A DNA stretch of 64,000 bases from Emergomyces orientalis (taxonomy: Eukaryota > Ascomycota > Eurotiomycetes > Onygenales > Ajellomycetaceae). Made by a program: the position numbers and the translations under genes. The notes below the pieces were generated by a model. That model did not search any database. It was not told the DNA's origin and saw only the letters and a list, made by a program, of their open reading frames with translations. This document shows, piece by piece, positions 46,201 through 54,982 of this stretch (position 1 is its first letter; each line of letters opens with the position of its first letter). Where the stretch lies: contig MOWL01000069.1 in the NCBI GenBank assembly GCA_002110485.1, forward strand, positions 1,054,001 through 1,118,000. Direction: 5' to 3'.

Positions 46201-46726
46201 CAGTTGGCGTCTCAATTGGTAGTGGGCTCTTTGGCAGGGGATCAGCAATTCCGCCTTCACGAAAAGGTAATGAACTTTTTCGTTTAATTTTTGCCCAGGG
46301 TTCCTGGTACTCCAGAAACCTCCTCTCTAGCTGAATATTCTGTCCCAGCCCAGGTTCCAACACAGCAGCAGGAACGGGTAAACTTGGGCGTCGAAACAGA
46401 TCCGGGTCTGGGGGTTTGGGAGTAGTTGGAGTGACAAGGCGAAACTCTTCAGGTATTATATTGCGCAGGGTTGCCTCAGTTGGCGTGTTCGCGGAGCGAT
46501 TTGAAACCAATTTTCTCGACGACCAAGTTGTGGATATGGTAGTACTACGGGCTTTGGAATGGCTAGGGCGAAAGTATTTAATCACAGACGCAAATCGTTT
46601 CGAGCTGTCTGCGGTAAATGGTGGTAGGGGCGGTCTTCGTGTTGACGAAGCCTCTGCAACCGCATTCGCGGGGCCGCTTCCTTCAGCAGGCTTGCTGGTT
46701 TCACGTCCCGAGCCTGTTCCTGCCAT
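43256..46726 (-). CDS. Large Kelch-repeat and BTB protein (Ral2/LZTR1-like)
   Basis: Single-exon minus-strand gene of 1156 residues. The first 260 residues are Pro/Ser-rich. Kelch repeats follow at about 265-640, with GDKLYVFGGRLQ, PPPRYFHTVCALGDSKLVCYGGM, PRGRYAHCATILP and AEMIVVGGQD; these form a beta-propeller. A BTB/POZ-like region starts at about 735 (DMEILTIGGERIPVNSHILARRWGPYF) and is interrupted by a Ser/Thr/Asn-rich insert before the strand TLYLPHTHLTIQLLVQYLYTSSLP. The last 200 residues are Gly/Ser/Asn-rich with homopolymer-like runs (poly-G, poly-N). The domain order matches fission yeast Ral2, involved in Ras1 activation, and human LZTR1; assignment is inferred from architecture. 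The open frame extends upstream through TTG codons; the first ATG, 46726, precedes a Ser/Gly-rich start. Confidence 0.87.
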   Translation of the reverse strand: MAGTGSGRETSKPAEGSGPANAVAEASSTRRPPLPPFTADSSKRFASVIKYFRPSHSKARSTTISTTWSSRKLVSNRSANTPTEATLRNIIPEEFRLVTPTTPKPPDPDLFRRPSLPVPAAVLEPGLGQNIQLERRFLEYQEPWAKIKRKSSLPFREGGIADPLPKSPLPIETPTVKAIFESPLVRSSDNKKLDFSNKPAARVDKTMMSSTAGGGQYESFQEQGAGLSTATGNQPAPSPMPNGQNLSSGPTNLSGLVCNVHRTTGREPRPLVGPSSTVLGDKLYVFGGRLQSRSRPELLTNEMYELDLIRRHWTKLETTGDIPPPRYFHTVCALGDSKLVCYGGMSAKAAVPNQPPANPNPTTQQSGQEAQQGVVLLSDVHIFDVPSRTWVFIPTVNPPRGRYAHCATILPSGAAFGSSNAPLSALHHNPSSSNPHQGTLGVEIDGYGGAEMIVVGGQDTSNHYFEEINVFNLRSLKWTSTNSLDRSCGAYRSVATPLLGVSPADVGGGVEVEGFRDPTKPDAQKPDPLLLIYSNYNFLDVKLNLQLRLPDGKLIEKPMHGTVSPPGLRFPNGGIINGHFVVSGTYLTSSKQEYAMWALDLKTLTWGRIDAGGAIFGHGSWNRGVLWSRRSTFVVMGHRKRSLVEDYNHRRINFSHICFVELEAFGLYENPRRSAPTSGYASVSSPMVPASLQAKISQQGAGGRPLSAAAEELGRMALSLRELSDMEILTIGGERIPVNSHILARRWGPYFIQLLRESTAAAENMSDSATLRQQTSSHPSRNSSITITPSVGNNSNYSTATTLVGNTSSSSNQKSAPSLFPNLELPSAHTLTPTSRPRTLYLPHTHLTIQLLVQYLYTSSLPPPGSQLCTPQILCSLLQLARPYQVDGLLEATVERLHQVLDGRNAAAVFNAAAMAAGGGRGTGFTSGPGGTLEVLNGVHSRSNAIASATEPMSSLNLNSNSSDTESGDTSGVLSGTISGGGGGGGGPGTSQRRASSAQRPANLRINTTNLNSGNANVGAGGSRNRAESVSSAASTATSASTNTSVSFSEPMGTDDDADNNNNNNHHDDDMVGHERGRSKPERGIWTGEISSVVGLQKRGLRGLMEGRRMRERGGRSANTPGTAGGGGEDGNSASTSGVPQTPSAATAGVVVGGGG

Positions 46727-48371
46727 GGTTAGCCGGATTGCCACAGAAAAAGGGCTGCTGGGGGGAATAGTTTGCCATTCGACGAAGCGATCGGGGGGTA
46801 GAGTGGGAGAGCACAAAGGGAGCGATAAAGGCTGAGGCAGACACAAGACATATATAAACTAAACAAAAGCGCAGGTTGTCAAACACACAACTGCAGAAAT
46901 ATCGTCAAGTGTCCCTCTCTTCTTTGTCTAACGTGTTTTTCCACTGCACTACCATAAGAGGTTGGCTGAGTAGGACATGGAGAGAGGGTAGTGGGCTGAG
47001 GATTGAAATTAGTTTACCTAACAGGAAACTGTAGATCGCGTTTGCAGAATCGTGCAGGAATTTTGATATGGAGTGGCAAACAGGCGTGGACGGTGTATCG
47101 GATTCCCAGCAGCGGGAGGGAATTGAAATTGGCTGGTGCGCAGGCGGACAAATCGAGACGAGGGGGGGGGGAAGGTTGCACTGTGTCGTATGGACCCCAG
47201 CCTCGGTTTATAATAGTCTCTGCGATCCGTGGTGTATTGCGGAAGGTAAGAGATCGAAGTTTCGTGAACCGTAGGACGGTGTCTAAGGCATGATGAAGAC
47301 AACGGATAGTCAGTCTCTTTCCTGGAACTGATTGACAACAACGGAGTCAGTGTCAATGGCGCTGTGTGTATGAGATGAAATGGAGTGAGATATATATCTG
47401 GTGTCAGAGTCGCATCAGGAGGAGTTGGAGGCGGCTGAATGAGGTAAGCAGGCGGGAAGGCATTGGAGTTACTGATTGGCCAGTTCCCCTTAGCTTCCCG
47501 CACCGGGCCGAAAGTTTAACCGAAGCTAACTTATCCCATGACTGGTTAGCTAAGCAAGAACCCCCTCTCATATGGCGCTGGACACATTGCATGACAGAGA
47601 CAGAGAGGAGAAACTAACAAACTTATCTTATTATCTTGGCCTACACAACTGCTGATATCGGGTTTGGATTCTTTCTGTCTACCCGTGGACACGCAGTGGT
47701 GCTTCGAGGAACTCACGGTTGTTTGTTTCTAATCAATTAACCACCCCTCAGTCCCACGGGTTGCATCAAGGCACACTGCATGAATCTCAGTTACCCCTGA
47801 CGGTTGGTTGGCAACCAGAGGAGTCAACCTGGGAAATGAAACAAAAATATCATCCCCTGTTTACTCACCTCGTGCGGTAAACAAACGATATTGGGCAGTT
47901 TAAGCGCTGAAGATTATATACAACTGACCTTCTGCAACGGACCTTCTGCATCATACAAAAGCAAATGGGAGAAGATTGAAGGCGGATTCCATGACAAATG
48001 CAATGACAACGCTTTATTTTATTTTATTTTCGGAGTGCAATTGGTTATGTGTAAGTGGCATTTTATTTATTGATTTTATCTTCTGGTATTTTAGATATCT
48101 TAAAAGTTCTTCTGTTATAACATGACTCGCTTTGGAAAAAAGAAAAAAAATTAACAATAAATAGAGAACAGAATACAAAAATCAACGCTCATACATCATC
48201 AGCTATAAAATATGACTCCTGCCGTCTTTCCCAAGGCCCCGCGCATTTATATTTATGCTCTTAGTTCTTAAGAGTGGTGTATCGGAGGTATCTATTGGTG
48301 GTAAAATATAAAATAAAAAAAGTTAACTTCTGAGGCTAAATTGAACAAATAGATGGCGGACCAGAACAAAC
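46727..48371. other. Intergenic region between two minus-strand genes
   Basis: The left part is upstream of the Kelch-BTB gene and should hold its promoter. A minus-strand frame of 161 codons (47018-47503) begins with GTG, is Pro/Ser/Thr-rich and lacks a domain; it is not called. A run of nine G lies at about 47162-47170. The right part (48000-48370) is AT-rich, presumably the 3' region of the peroxiredoxin gene. Confidence 0.5.
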
Positions 48372-49384
48372 TTACGGCTTAACAACTCTGACATCACCAA
48401 ACTTCTTAATCGCATCCTCAGTCTTCACTGTGGGTGGGATGATGACATCATCGCCCTTATTCCAGTTGATCGGGGTGTTTACACCGTTCTTATCAGTGGT
48501 CTGCAGGGCATCGATGACTCGCAGGACTTCTGCGGCATTCCGGCCAGTGGAGGCTGGGTAGCTGAGGATCAATCTGAATTTCTTGTTGGGGTCGATGATG
48601 AAGACGGAGCGGATGGTCATGGCCATTCCTGTTGGTCATTGCGTCAGTTATTGATACAAGGATACCTCTCCCACTGGCTGTGCGGGGGAGGATTTGGGAA
48701 GAAAGAGCAATGTTCACCCTTCTCGTCGACATTGGTGGTGTCCTGGTAGTCAAGCATATCATACAAGTATGAGATTTTGCGATCGGCATCAGCGATGATG
48801 GGGAACTGCAGGTCCGATCCGGTAACCTCGTTGATGTCCTTGATCCAGTCATAATGGGATTTGAGGGCGTTGGCGCTCTAAGAAAAACAATAGTTTCTGG
48901 TCAGCTATACTTCGATTTTCTCTTTGCGCCCTTTTTCTTCCTACACAATTGGGGGATTGTGGGGGCGGGGCGCGCCAGCGGCTACTTACCAATCCAATCA
49001 GCTTGACGCCGCGAGCAGTGAATTCAGGCTCCAGCTTGGCGAAAGCTCCAAGCTCGGTAGTGCAGGTTGGGGTGAAATCATCCTAATTTCCAATCAATCA
49101 GCAAACTTGTGTCCGTTCATTGTTCCCTTCAACGGGTCCCCCCACGGGAAACGTACAGGGTGAGAGAAGAGGATGACGTAGTTATCGCCAATGAATTCGT
49201 GAAAGTCGATTTCACCCTTTGTGGTGACCGCCTTGAAGTTGGGGGCGGTTGACCCGAGTCGGAGGCTTGAGAGAAGAGACAAAACCGTTAGACAAAAAGG
49301 ACACGAAAAAGCAGCAGCAAAACCCACCAAAAGGAGGGGGAATGGAGGGTAAACTCACGGAGCAGCACGTTGTTCTTCAGCCAT
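48372..49384 (-). CDS. 1-Cys peroxiredoxin (Prx6 type)
   Basis: Five exons on the minus strand: 49384-49359, 49265-49157, 49082-48990, 48877-48718 and 48628-48372, giving 214 residues. Introns are 93, 74, 112 and 89 bases; donors are GTGAGT, GTACGT, GTAAGT and GTGAAC. The enzyme reduces hydrogen peroxide and organic peroxides. The peroxidatic cysteine is Cys52 in DDFTPTCTTELG, which is formed only when exons two and three are joined. Other family blocks are LRLGSTAPNF, SANALKSHYDWIKDI, FPIIADADRKISYLYDMLD and RSVFIIDPNKKFRLILSYPASTGRN. No second conserved resolving cysteine is seen, fitting the 1-Cys class. The N-terminus (MAEEQRAAP) has no mitochondrial presequence, so a cytosolic place is likely. 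The family length is usual. CCAAT boxes lie upstream (see separate entry). Confidence 0.94.
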
Positions 49385-50008
49385 GATGGATGTGAGTGAT
49401 GTGAGATTCTAAATATGATCCGAAGAATTGATGATTTTCGCAAGGTCTTCTTTTCTTCTTTTTACACAGAGCAGAGGAATTATTGCAACAGGAATTCAAC
49501 AATAATGAAGAATTGAGGGATGATTTATAAAAAATGAAAGAGAAAAGAAAAAAGAAAAATATAAAAATATTGTGTTTCCCTGGATGATACTGACCTGACC
49601 ATACATTGCTAATTAGCTCTTCCCCCTCCAACCTGCCCGCGAGTTCCCAATCACGCAATCCACCACCGCTTTTGCCGGCAGAACCTCCTGATTGGCCCCT
49701 GCTCTCGGCGCTTTTCTCGGCGCAATCGAGAATTGGATTACGTCATGCATCCAGCCAATCACGTGTCTGCCCTTTGCCAGCTGTGGCTCTGGTGCTTAGC
49801 CGGATATGGACTAGCGGCTCCCTTCTGCCTCCGGCTTGGCTGCATAGCAGATGTTACAATCGGGCTCTGATATCACATCAAATCACCTTTTTTGAACGCC
49901 CCCGCGATGGAACCGCGAAAAAGCTGCTGAGAAATCAAACGACGACAGGGGTTGTTGGAGTTGTTGGAAGGGTCAATTAGTACGATTAGTAACTGGATAC
50001 GATAATTG
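49385..50008. other. Peroxiredoxin upstream region
   Basis: Region between the peroxiredoxin start and the LTR element. No gene; the 124-codon plus frame (49606-49980) has no domain and lies over promoter motifs. It ends with the left copy of the AATTG target duplication (50004-50008). Confidence 0.55.
49647..49765 (-). promoter_or_regulatory. CCAAT-box cluster with an E-box upstream of the peroxiredoxin
   Basis: Three CCAAT pentamers lie within 115 bases: 49647-49651 and 49755-49759 on the plus strand, and 49691-49695 (ATTGG) on the minus strand. The last is followed directly by CACGTG at 49760-49765. They are 260-380 bases upstream of the peroxiredoxin start. In filamentous ascomycetes CCAAT is bound by the Hap/CBC complex, which is known to affect redox and iron genes; function here is inferred from position. 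Confidence 0.45.
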
Positions 50009-50107
50009 TGTTGAAGGAGGTTGTTGATTGTTATTATCTAGCTAGCGAGCTTCGACTAAATAGGATTGGGGGGCACGTGACTGCAGTAGCCGTAGCACCA
50101 TCCAACA
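50009..50107 (-). repeat. LTR, left copy (3' LTR in element sense)
   Basis: Ninety-nine bases with TGTTG at its left end and CAACA at its right end. It contains ATTGG and CACGTG motifs. It differs from the right copy by a four-base insertion in GCTAGCGAGC. Confidence 0.92.
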
Positions 50108-50308
50108 CCCCCCCTTGCTCCGGCGCACTCAGGCTCTGCCACCTGGCGCCCCTAGCTGCCAATTCATTCAAAAACGCAATAATAATTAATTACAAGATTC
50201 AGACCCTAGTTTCCTCATTAGGAAAGGTGCCCGTACAGCAATAACTGTAAAATTCAGAAAACACAAGCCGAATCCACCGATCCGCCATATTACCATTACC
50301 ATCTCCAT

Positions 50309-50599
50309 TCAATCCTTTTTGCCAATCTCATTTAACCCAACCCTCTTAATGAATTCTTCGAGGGCAGGCTTCGCCAGCAGCTTGGTGAGGCCGTCGGCTA
50401 TATTGGCCATAGAACCAACGTGTTCCATCATGATTTCCCCCTTTTTTTTTATTTTATTTTTTATATTTTTATATTTTATTTGATGCCTCCGTTGAGGACA
50501 TTCATTTGCCTCACGTTGAGGGCTTCTGTTTGCCTCGCGGTGAGGTCTTCCGTTGACTCTTTTAGTCCCAGCCATCATGGCCTGACTCCCCTTGGTCAT
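50309..50599 (-). pseudogene. C-terminal remnant of a copia-type polyprotein (RNase H end)
   Basis: Minus-strand frame of 96 codons inside the LTR element. Its last 40 residues contain MMEHVGSMANIADGLTKLLA, followed by KPALEEFIKRVGL. This matches the standard end of Ty1/copia polyproteins, where the RNase H domain ends HV-x-S/T-x-x-N-x-AD-x-x-TK-x-L and a helix follows. The upstream half comes from the internal minisatellite (repeated REAN/PQR) and is not pol sequence. All catalytic domains are missing, so this is a decayed remnant. The stop at 50309 lies 200 bases before the polypurine tract, as expected for a pol end. Confidence 0.8.
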
Positions 50600-50686
50600 A
50601 GATATTTGATGCCTCCGTTGAGGACTTCTGTTTGCCTCACGTTGAGGGCTTCCGTTGCCTCGCGTTGAGGGCTTCCATTTGACTCT
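50477..50686. repeat. Minisatellite in the LTR element
   Basis: About eight copies of a 20-25-base unit, consensus near GCCTCACGTTGAGGGCTTC. They are arranged as two larger blocks (about 50477-50558 and 50603-50685) that both start TATTTGATGCCTCCGTTGAG and end in TTGACTC. A 45-base unrelated spacer separates the blocks. Confidence 0.8.
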
Positions 50687-50787
50687 TCATCCTGAAGATC
50701 ATGTTGTCCACTATCGTAGAAGACCCACGGAACCAACCCCTAGGTTTTTAGAGTAAAATAGCATGTTTTTGGCTGTTCTGCCGCGAA

Positions 50788-50809
50788 TAGTAACAAGGGT
50801 CTCATAACC
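50788..50809 (-). other. Primer-binding site of the LTR element
   Basis: Directly inside the right (5') LTR. On the minus strand it reads GGTTATGAGACC. Its complement, CTCATAACC, is the anticodon-loop sequence of initiator tRNA-Met up to about nucleotide 39. Drosophila copia is known to prime from such a 5' half-tRNA. Confidence 0.7.
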
Positions 50810-50904
50810 TGTTGAAGGAGGTTGTTGATTGTTATTATCTAGCTAGCTTCGACTAAATAGGATTGGGGGGCACGTGACTGCAGTAGCCGTAGCACCATCC
50901 AACA
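50810..50904 (-). repeat. LTR, right copy (5' LTR in element sense)
   Basis: Ninety-five bases, TGTTG...CAACA, matching the left copy apart from the four-base gap. Its close identity to the other copy indicates a recent insertion. Confidence 0.92.
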
Positions 50905-51140
50905 AATTGGAACTACGGGCAATATTAAGCTTAACAAACCCAAAAGCTGATTGGAGCGGGGCAACTTCTGGCAATCTGTCAATCAGGAAAAGTTCAGGGT
51001 TGGCGCGAGTCTGGCTCTCCATGCTGTTTCTTATGAACTATGATGTTGCCACATCACATATATACGTATTCATCTATATGCTCATTATCTACACAGTCGT
51101 GAACATTCGTTTTTAGAAAAGGGAATGAAACCATGTGGTC

Positions 51141-53639
51141 CTATCCGGCTCGTTCGTTTTCAGTCATGATTTCCTGCAAAAGAAAAGAAAATTCAATCAG
51201 TAAATGATGATGCCACACCGATAGCCCGGCTTGTCCGACCTGTCAAATGATCCCTGGGCGATAAGAAGCAAAGGTGGGACGGAAAGGGATGCAATCCAGA
51301 CAGCTTACACTTGCGATTTTACTTCGCGCTCTAATTTTCGGGCCGGAAAACACGAGCACCCACGGTACAATCGTGAGTATCGAACCCTATATGTCAGTGG
51401 TTGTATGTATTAGCTGTCTTTTACCCGATTGGAAACATTAATATTGGGGACGGGGACAAATAATAATAATAAAAATGGGAAGCAACATACTATTCCTCCC
51501 AGCAAGCTTGACGCACCGGGATATCCGAGATTGACGTACAGAGCTCGCACCACGAGCGGGAATATGCCACCAAGAAGATTTCGACCTGTACGGGGGTGGT
51601 TCTAGCTTAGCAAAAAAGAATGCCAATCGCGGAGGGATACAATTCAACCACCGAATACGTTAGGCACAAAGGAGCAAGGGGTTCCGTGCAACTTACAAAA
51701 CGATTGCGCCGCCAACGCTGAGCTGGCATACCGATGGTACGTATCCGCCAAATAATTAAACACCGCCAAATAGATCGAGAAGATCCCAATGGTGGCACAT
51801 CCGATGGCCAGACAGGGTACGAGCCAGTGTATCGAAGAGAAGGACGTCCATCCAAACCAGAACATCCCCACCGGCATTAGGATCGACTCAATGCATACAA
51901 AGTATAAGCGGCCCTCGGGCGTGCTTGATATTTTACCTAGGCGCCGTACGTATTTCTCTTGCCAGATACTGATGAATGTGGCGACTATGCCGCCAATGCA
52001 GATTGCTAGAGAGATTTTTAGTTGTCAGATTATTGGACTTGATTTGAGAGGATAATGAACGCGTTAGGGTTATAGATGGGACTAGGCAGGGTAGTAAGTT
52101 GAGGAAATATGGAACATACATCCAAAAACGGCTCCGGATTGTTGTAGGTTGAATCCATGATTGTTTTGGAATACAAGTGGAATGGCGCCGAATTGAAGAT
52201 ATAATACCGCCCAGCTAAAGGCGACCCAGAGCGAGAAGAAGAATACCACTGGTTCCGTGAAAAGGAGATCTGCAAAGGTGTTTCATCAGGTTAGCCAAAC
52301 CCCAAAACCCCCAAACCCAAAAAGTCAAAAAATTAAAATAGATCGATAGATGGATCGGTAGGCAGGAATCTCCCACTTACGAAATGGTCGATAGAGTGAT
52401 ATCGTAATAACCTTGGCTATACTCTCTTTTTCTTCATCTGACTTGACCTTCCACCTGATCCGTTGGCTCTGTTGCCCTCCTCCCCCATCTCCAGGCACTG
52501 GCATATCAACACCAACATATCCCAACTCCTCAAGTTTTTCATACCACTTATTCAACACTTGCGCCTTCCGACTCAACACCACATTGCCACGGGTTTCTTT
52601 GAAGAAAAGCATAACTGCTACGGTAACCACGGCAGAGAGGATCGCTTGCAGGTAGTATACCCAGCGCCAGGAAATCTGGTAGACCATGAAACTGGAAATC
52701 ATGGGGCCGAACCCAGTGCCGAAAAAAACGGCTCCTGAGAAGAGGGCCATTGGGGTATTTCGTTCTTCGGTCACGTAGACGTCGCTGAGTACACCGCCGA
52801 TTATGGAGGAGAAAGTTGCTGGGGCCAGCTGTTAGTTCCCGCACGTATGTGAAATATATGTATGAATATTGAGGAAGGAGAAATTCATGGAAAACTTACA
52901 GCCCCCAACACCAAGAAAGAATCGAGAAAGTAGCATTCCAGCAAACGAGTCTGTGACCGCGCAACCTAATTGGGTTACTGGATCCCCATATAAACATCAG
53001 TACCACAGACGGACAATAGGCCTGCCATTGCAAAATTATTTTGAGCCACAGCTAATCCAACTCACTTGAAAAAAGTATCCCACTAGCTACAAGCATTGGC
53101 CGCCGCCCATTGATTTCTGAAAAGGGCGCCAGAACCATTGGCGAAATAGCAAATCCAAAACTGAACACCGTGATTCCGAGATTGTAAACCACGCCACTTA
53201 TCCCCCATTTCTCCGTGAGTACCTTTTCAGGCGGACTGTATATACCGGCCGCCATCGCGCTTAAAGTCGTAACAAGGCATGATAACGCCGTTATAACCCC
53301 CTTGCGTGAATTCCGCCATGTAAATGGGGAAACATACGGTCGCAGATCGGGTTGTTCGGGAGCTGTTTGTTGACCTGGTCTGGGGATTGAAATGCCGGTA
53401 GGAGATGGCAGCGGAGTTTCGAAGGTAAGGTAGTGGTAATGAATTTCTCCATTAATTTGTTGCTCTGCTGGCGATGATTGTTTCGACTCGATGAGGGCGT
53501 TGTCGTTTTTCTCGAGGTTTTGATTTACTCTGCCTTGCGGTTCTCCGAGGCCCTTCTCCGCACCAGACTCTGGCGGAGTCGTTGGAGCAACATGTCCATC
53601 AATTGGCGTTGACGGTGTGGTTGCTATCCTATCTAGCAT
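51141..53639 (-). CDS. MFS transporter, DHA1 family, eight exons
   Basis: Minus strand, exons 53639-53066, 52965-52900, 52818-52381, 52269-52120, 52005-51697, 51585-51491, 51386-51309 and 51173-51141, giving 580 residues. Introns are 100, 81, 111, 114, 111, 104 and 135 bases; all joins keep one frame and rebuild family motifs. The soluble N-terminus (about 1-110) is Pro/Gln-rich. Family features include TWRNSRKGVITALSC before helix 1, FSEINGRRPMLVASG after helix 2, and LGVGGSTFSSIIGGVLSDVY and ERNTPMALFSGAVFFGTGFGP in the helix 4-5 region. SWRWVYYLQAILS lies near helix 6. Later blocks are FLADTYHRYASSALAAQSF and LVVRALYVNLGYPGASSLLGG. The end is PKIRARSKIASEIMTENERAG, with the last ten residues from a 33-base exon. 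It is probably a plasma-membrane H+-coupled exporter of drugs or polyamines; the substrate is not readable. Confidence 0.92.
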
Positions 53640-54982
53640 TTCAGAGCAGTATATCTGAGACGCCTTCTTCAGCAAGAAAACGGCCCGAGAAAGATGTTTG
53701 TTGTGAGAAAATGGGAGGGTATTTGCTTATTTACTTTGGGTTTATTATTTTTATGATTATTTTTTTTCCCGCATCCTTGCTTTTGAAGAGTCGGTCCAGC
53801 GCACTAGCTGGCAACAAGCATCGTTGCCGTAGGTCCGGTTATCATCACCTCCACTTTGCGCTCGACCATATATATAACCGTGGCGGGAGTGAAGAATCGG
53901 CAAATCCACCAGAGATTGATATACTAGCCCATAATCAGGTGAACCCTACCTAGTACCTGGAAGGTATTCGCAAAACCAATAATTGAAACGCAGCTCTCCA
54001 GATCCCAGTCAAAAGGACCTGTAGGGGAACACGGCAAATCTCAAGCGCGAATTTCACATAAATATTGATGTTATGGGGTGAATGTTCGCGGGAACTTTAT
54101 CGCCACCCTTTACCGGCCGATGTTCCAGCCCAGCGTCGAGCTCTGGGGTTACCTGCTCTCGCCTGGCAACGTATCCGTAGCGGTGGGGAACTAACTGTAT
54201 GAGCCGAATTTTGCAGCTTTATAATATGTTAATTATTTGTTCTTTATACGAATGAGGCTCCTAATTTCTAAATTCTCAGTGTTATAATCTGGCCAGAAGG
54301 AGTGATCATTCTTACAAAATTGAGGGCTGAAATCTGGAACTACGCGGTAACACCAGATTTAATTATGGTACCCCCACCTAAGCCCTAGCACCACCCTGCG
54401 GCAGGCATGTAAAGCCTCAAAGGGACCAGCGGCGTATTGAACTGTCTGGAGTGGGGAGGTATTGCGGGTAAGTGTGTGACGGACGATTTGTGTGACAAAC
54501 ATACAAAAACACAAATATTAACTTTTTATTAAACTGATGGGCGATCAAGTAGTTAACAGCATGGATATGGGAAATAATAGGCCCCCGTATACTATCATCA
54601 AAGAGTAGAAATTTCTTGATCTTCCATTTCTCATTTCTCATAAATGGCAGGGCAGCAGTAACTCGAACTAACTTACGGGCCACTGCTTAGCTGAAATTGG
54701 CCTGAAGCGCGTTGAACAATCCACGTGATATCGCGATGTCCATCCAATTGTCACAATTATTTTCATGCCATTGGCTTGAGTCCTCGAGCAAACCGGTCAT
54801 CAGCATATATATCATGTAGTCATCGAACGAAATATAGATATATAACTTTGCGTTCAACTGTATTCTCAGTATCTCGGCAATTGTTCTTCAGTTTTCCCTT
54901 TTCTGTTCGCAAAAGCCTGCTCATATCTCACAGGGTTGGAATCAATCAAAGCACCCGCAACATATTTCCGCTAGAAAGCCCA
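53640..54982. other. Divergent intergenic region
   Basis: Upstream DNA of the MFS gene (minus) and the EVE-domain gene (plus). No gene is supported; the 123-codon frame at 53582-53953 is antisense to the MFS start. A possible TATA-like ATATATAA lies at 53869-53876. Confidence 0.5.

Larger units (their letters stand above)
50009..50904 (-). mobile_element. Small, internally deleted copia-type LTR element
   Basis: An 896-bp insertion with direct terminal repeats of 99 bases (50009-50107) and 95 bases (50810-50904). They differ only by a four-base insertion and have TGTTG...CAACA ends. The 5-bp duplication AATTG flanks both sides (50004-50008 and 50905-50909). By its primer site and coding remnant the element points to the minus strand. 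Next to the right LTR is GGTTATGAGACC (minus), complementary to the initiator tRNA-Met anticodon arm. Next to the left LTR is the polypurine tract AAGGGGGGG (minus). The internal 702 bases keep only the end of a copia polyprotein and a minisatellite. It lacks gag, protease, integrase and reverse transcriptase, so it could move only with help from a complete relative. It sits 232 bases past the stop of the neighbouring MFS gene. Confidence 0.92.

Noticed and set aside
47018..47503. Minus-strand frame of 161 codons upstream of the Kelch-BTB gene
   Set aside because: It begins with GTG, is low-complexity Pro/Ser/Thr, and probably covers a promoter or leader.
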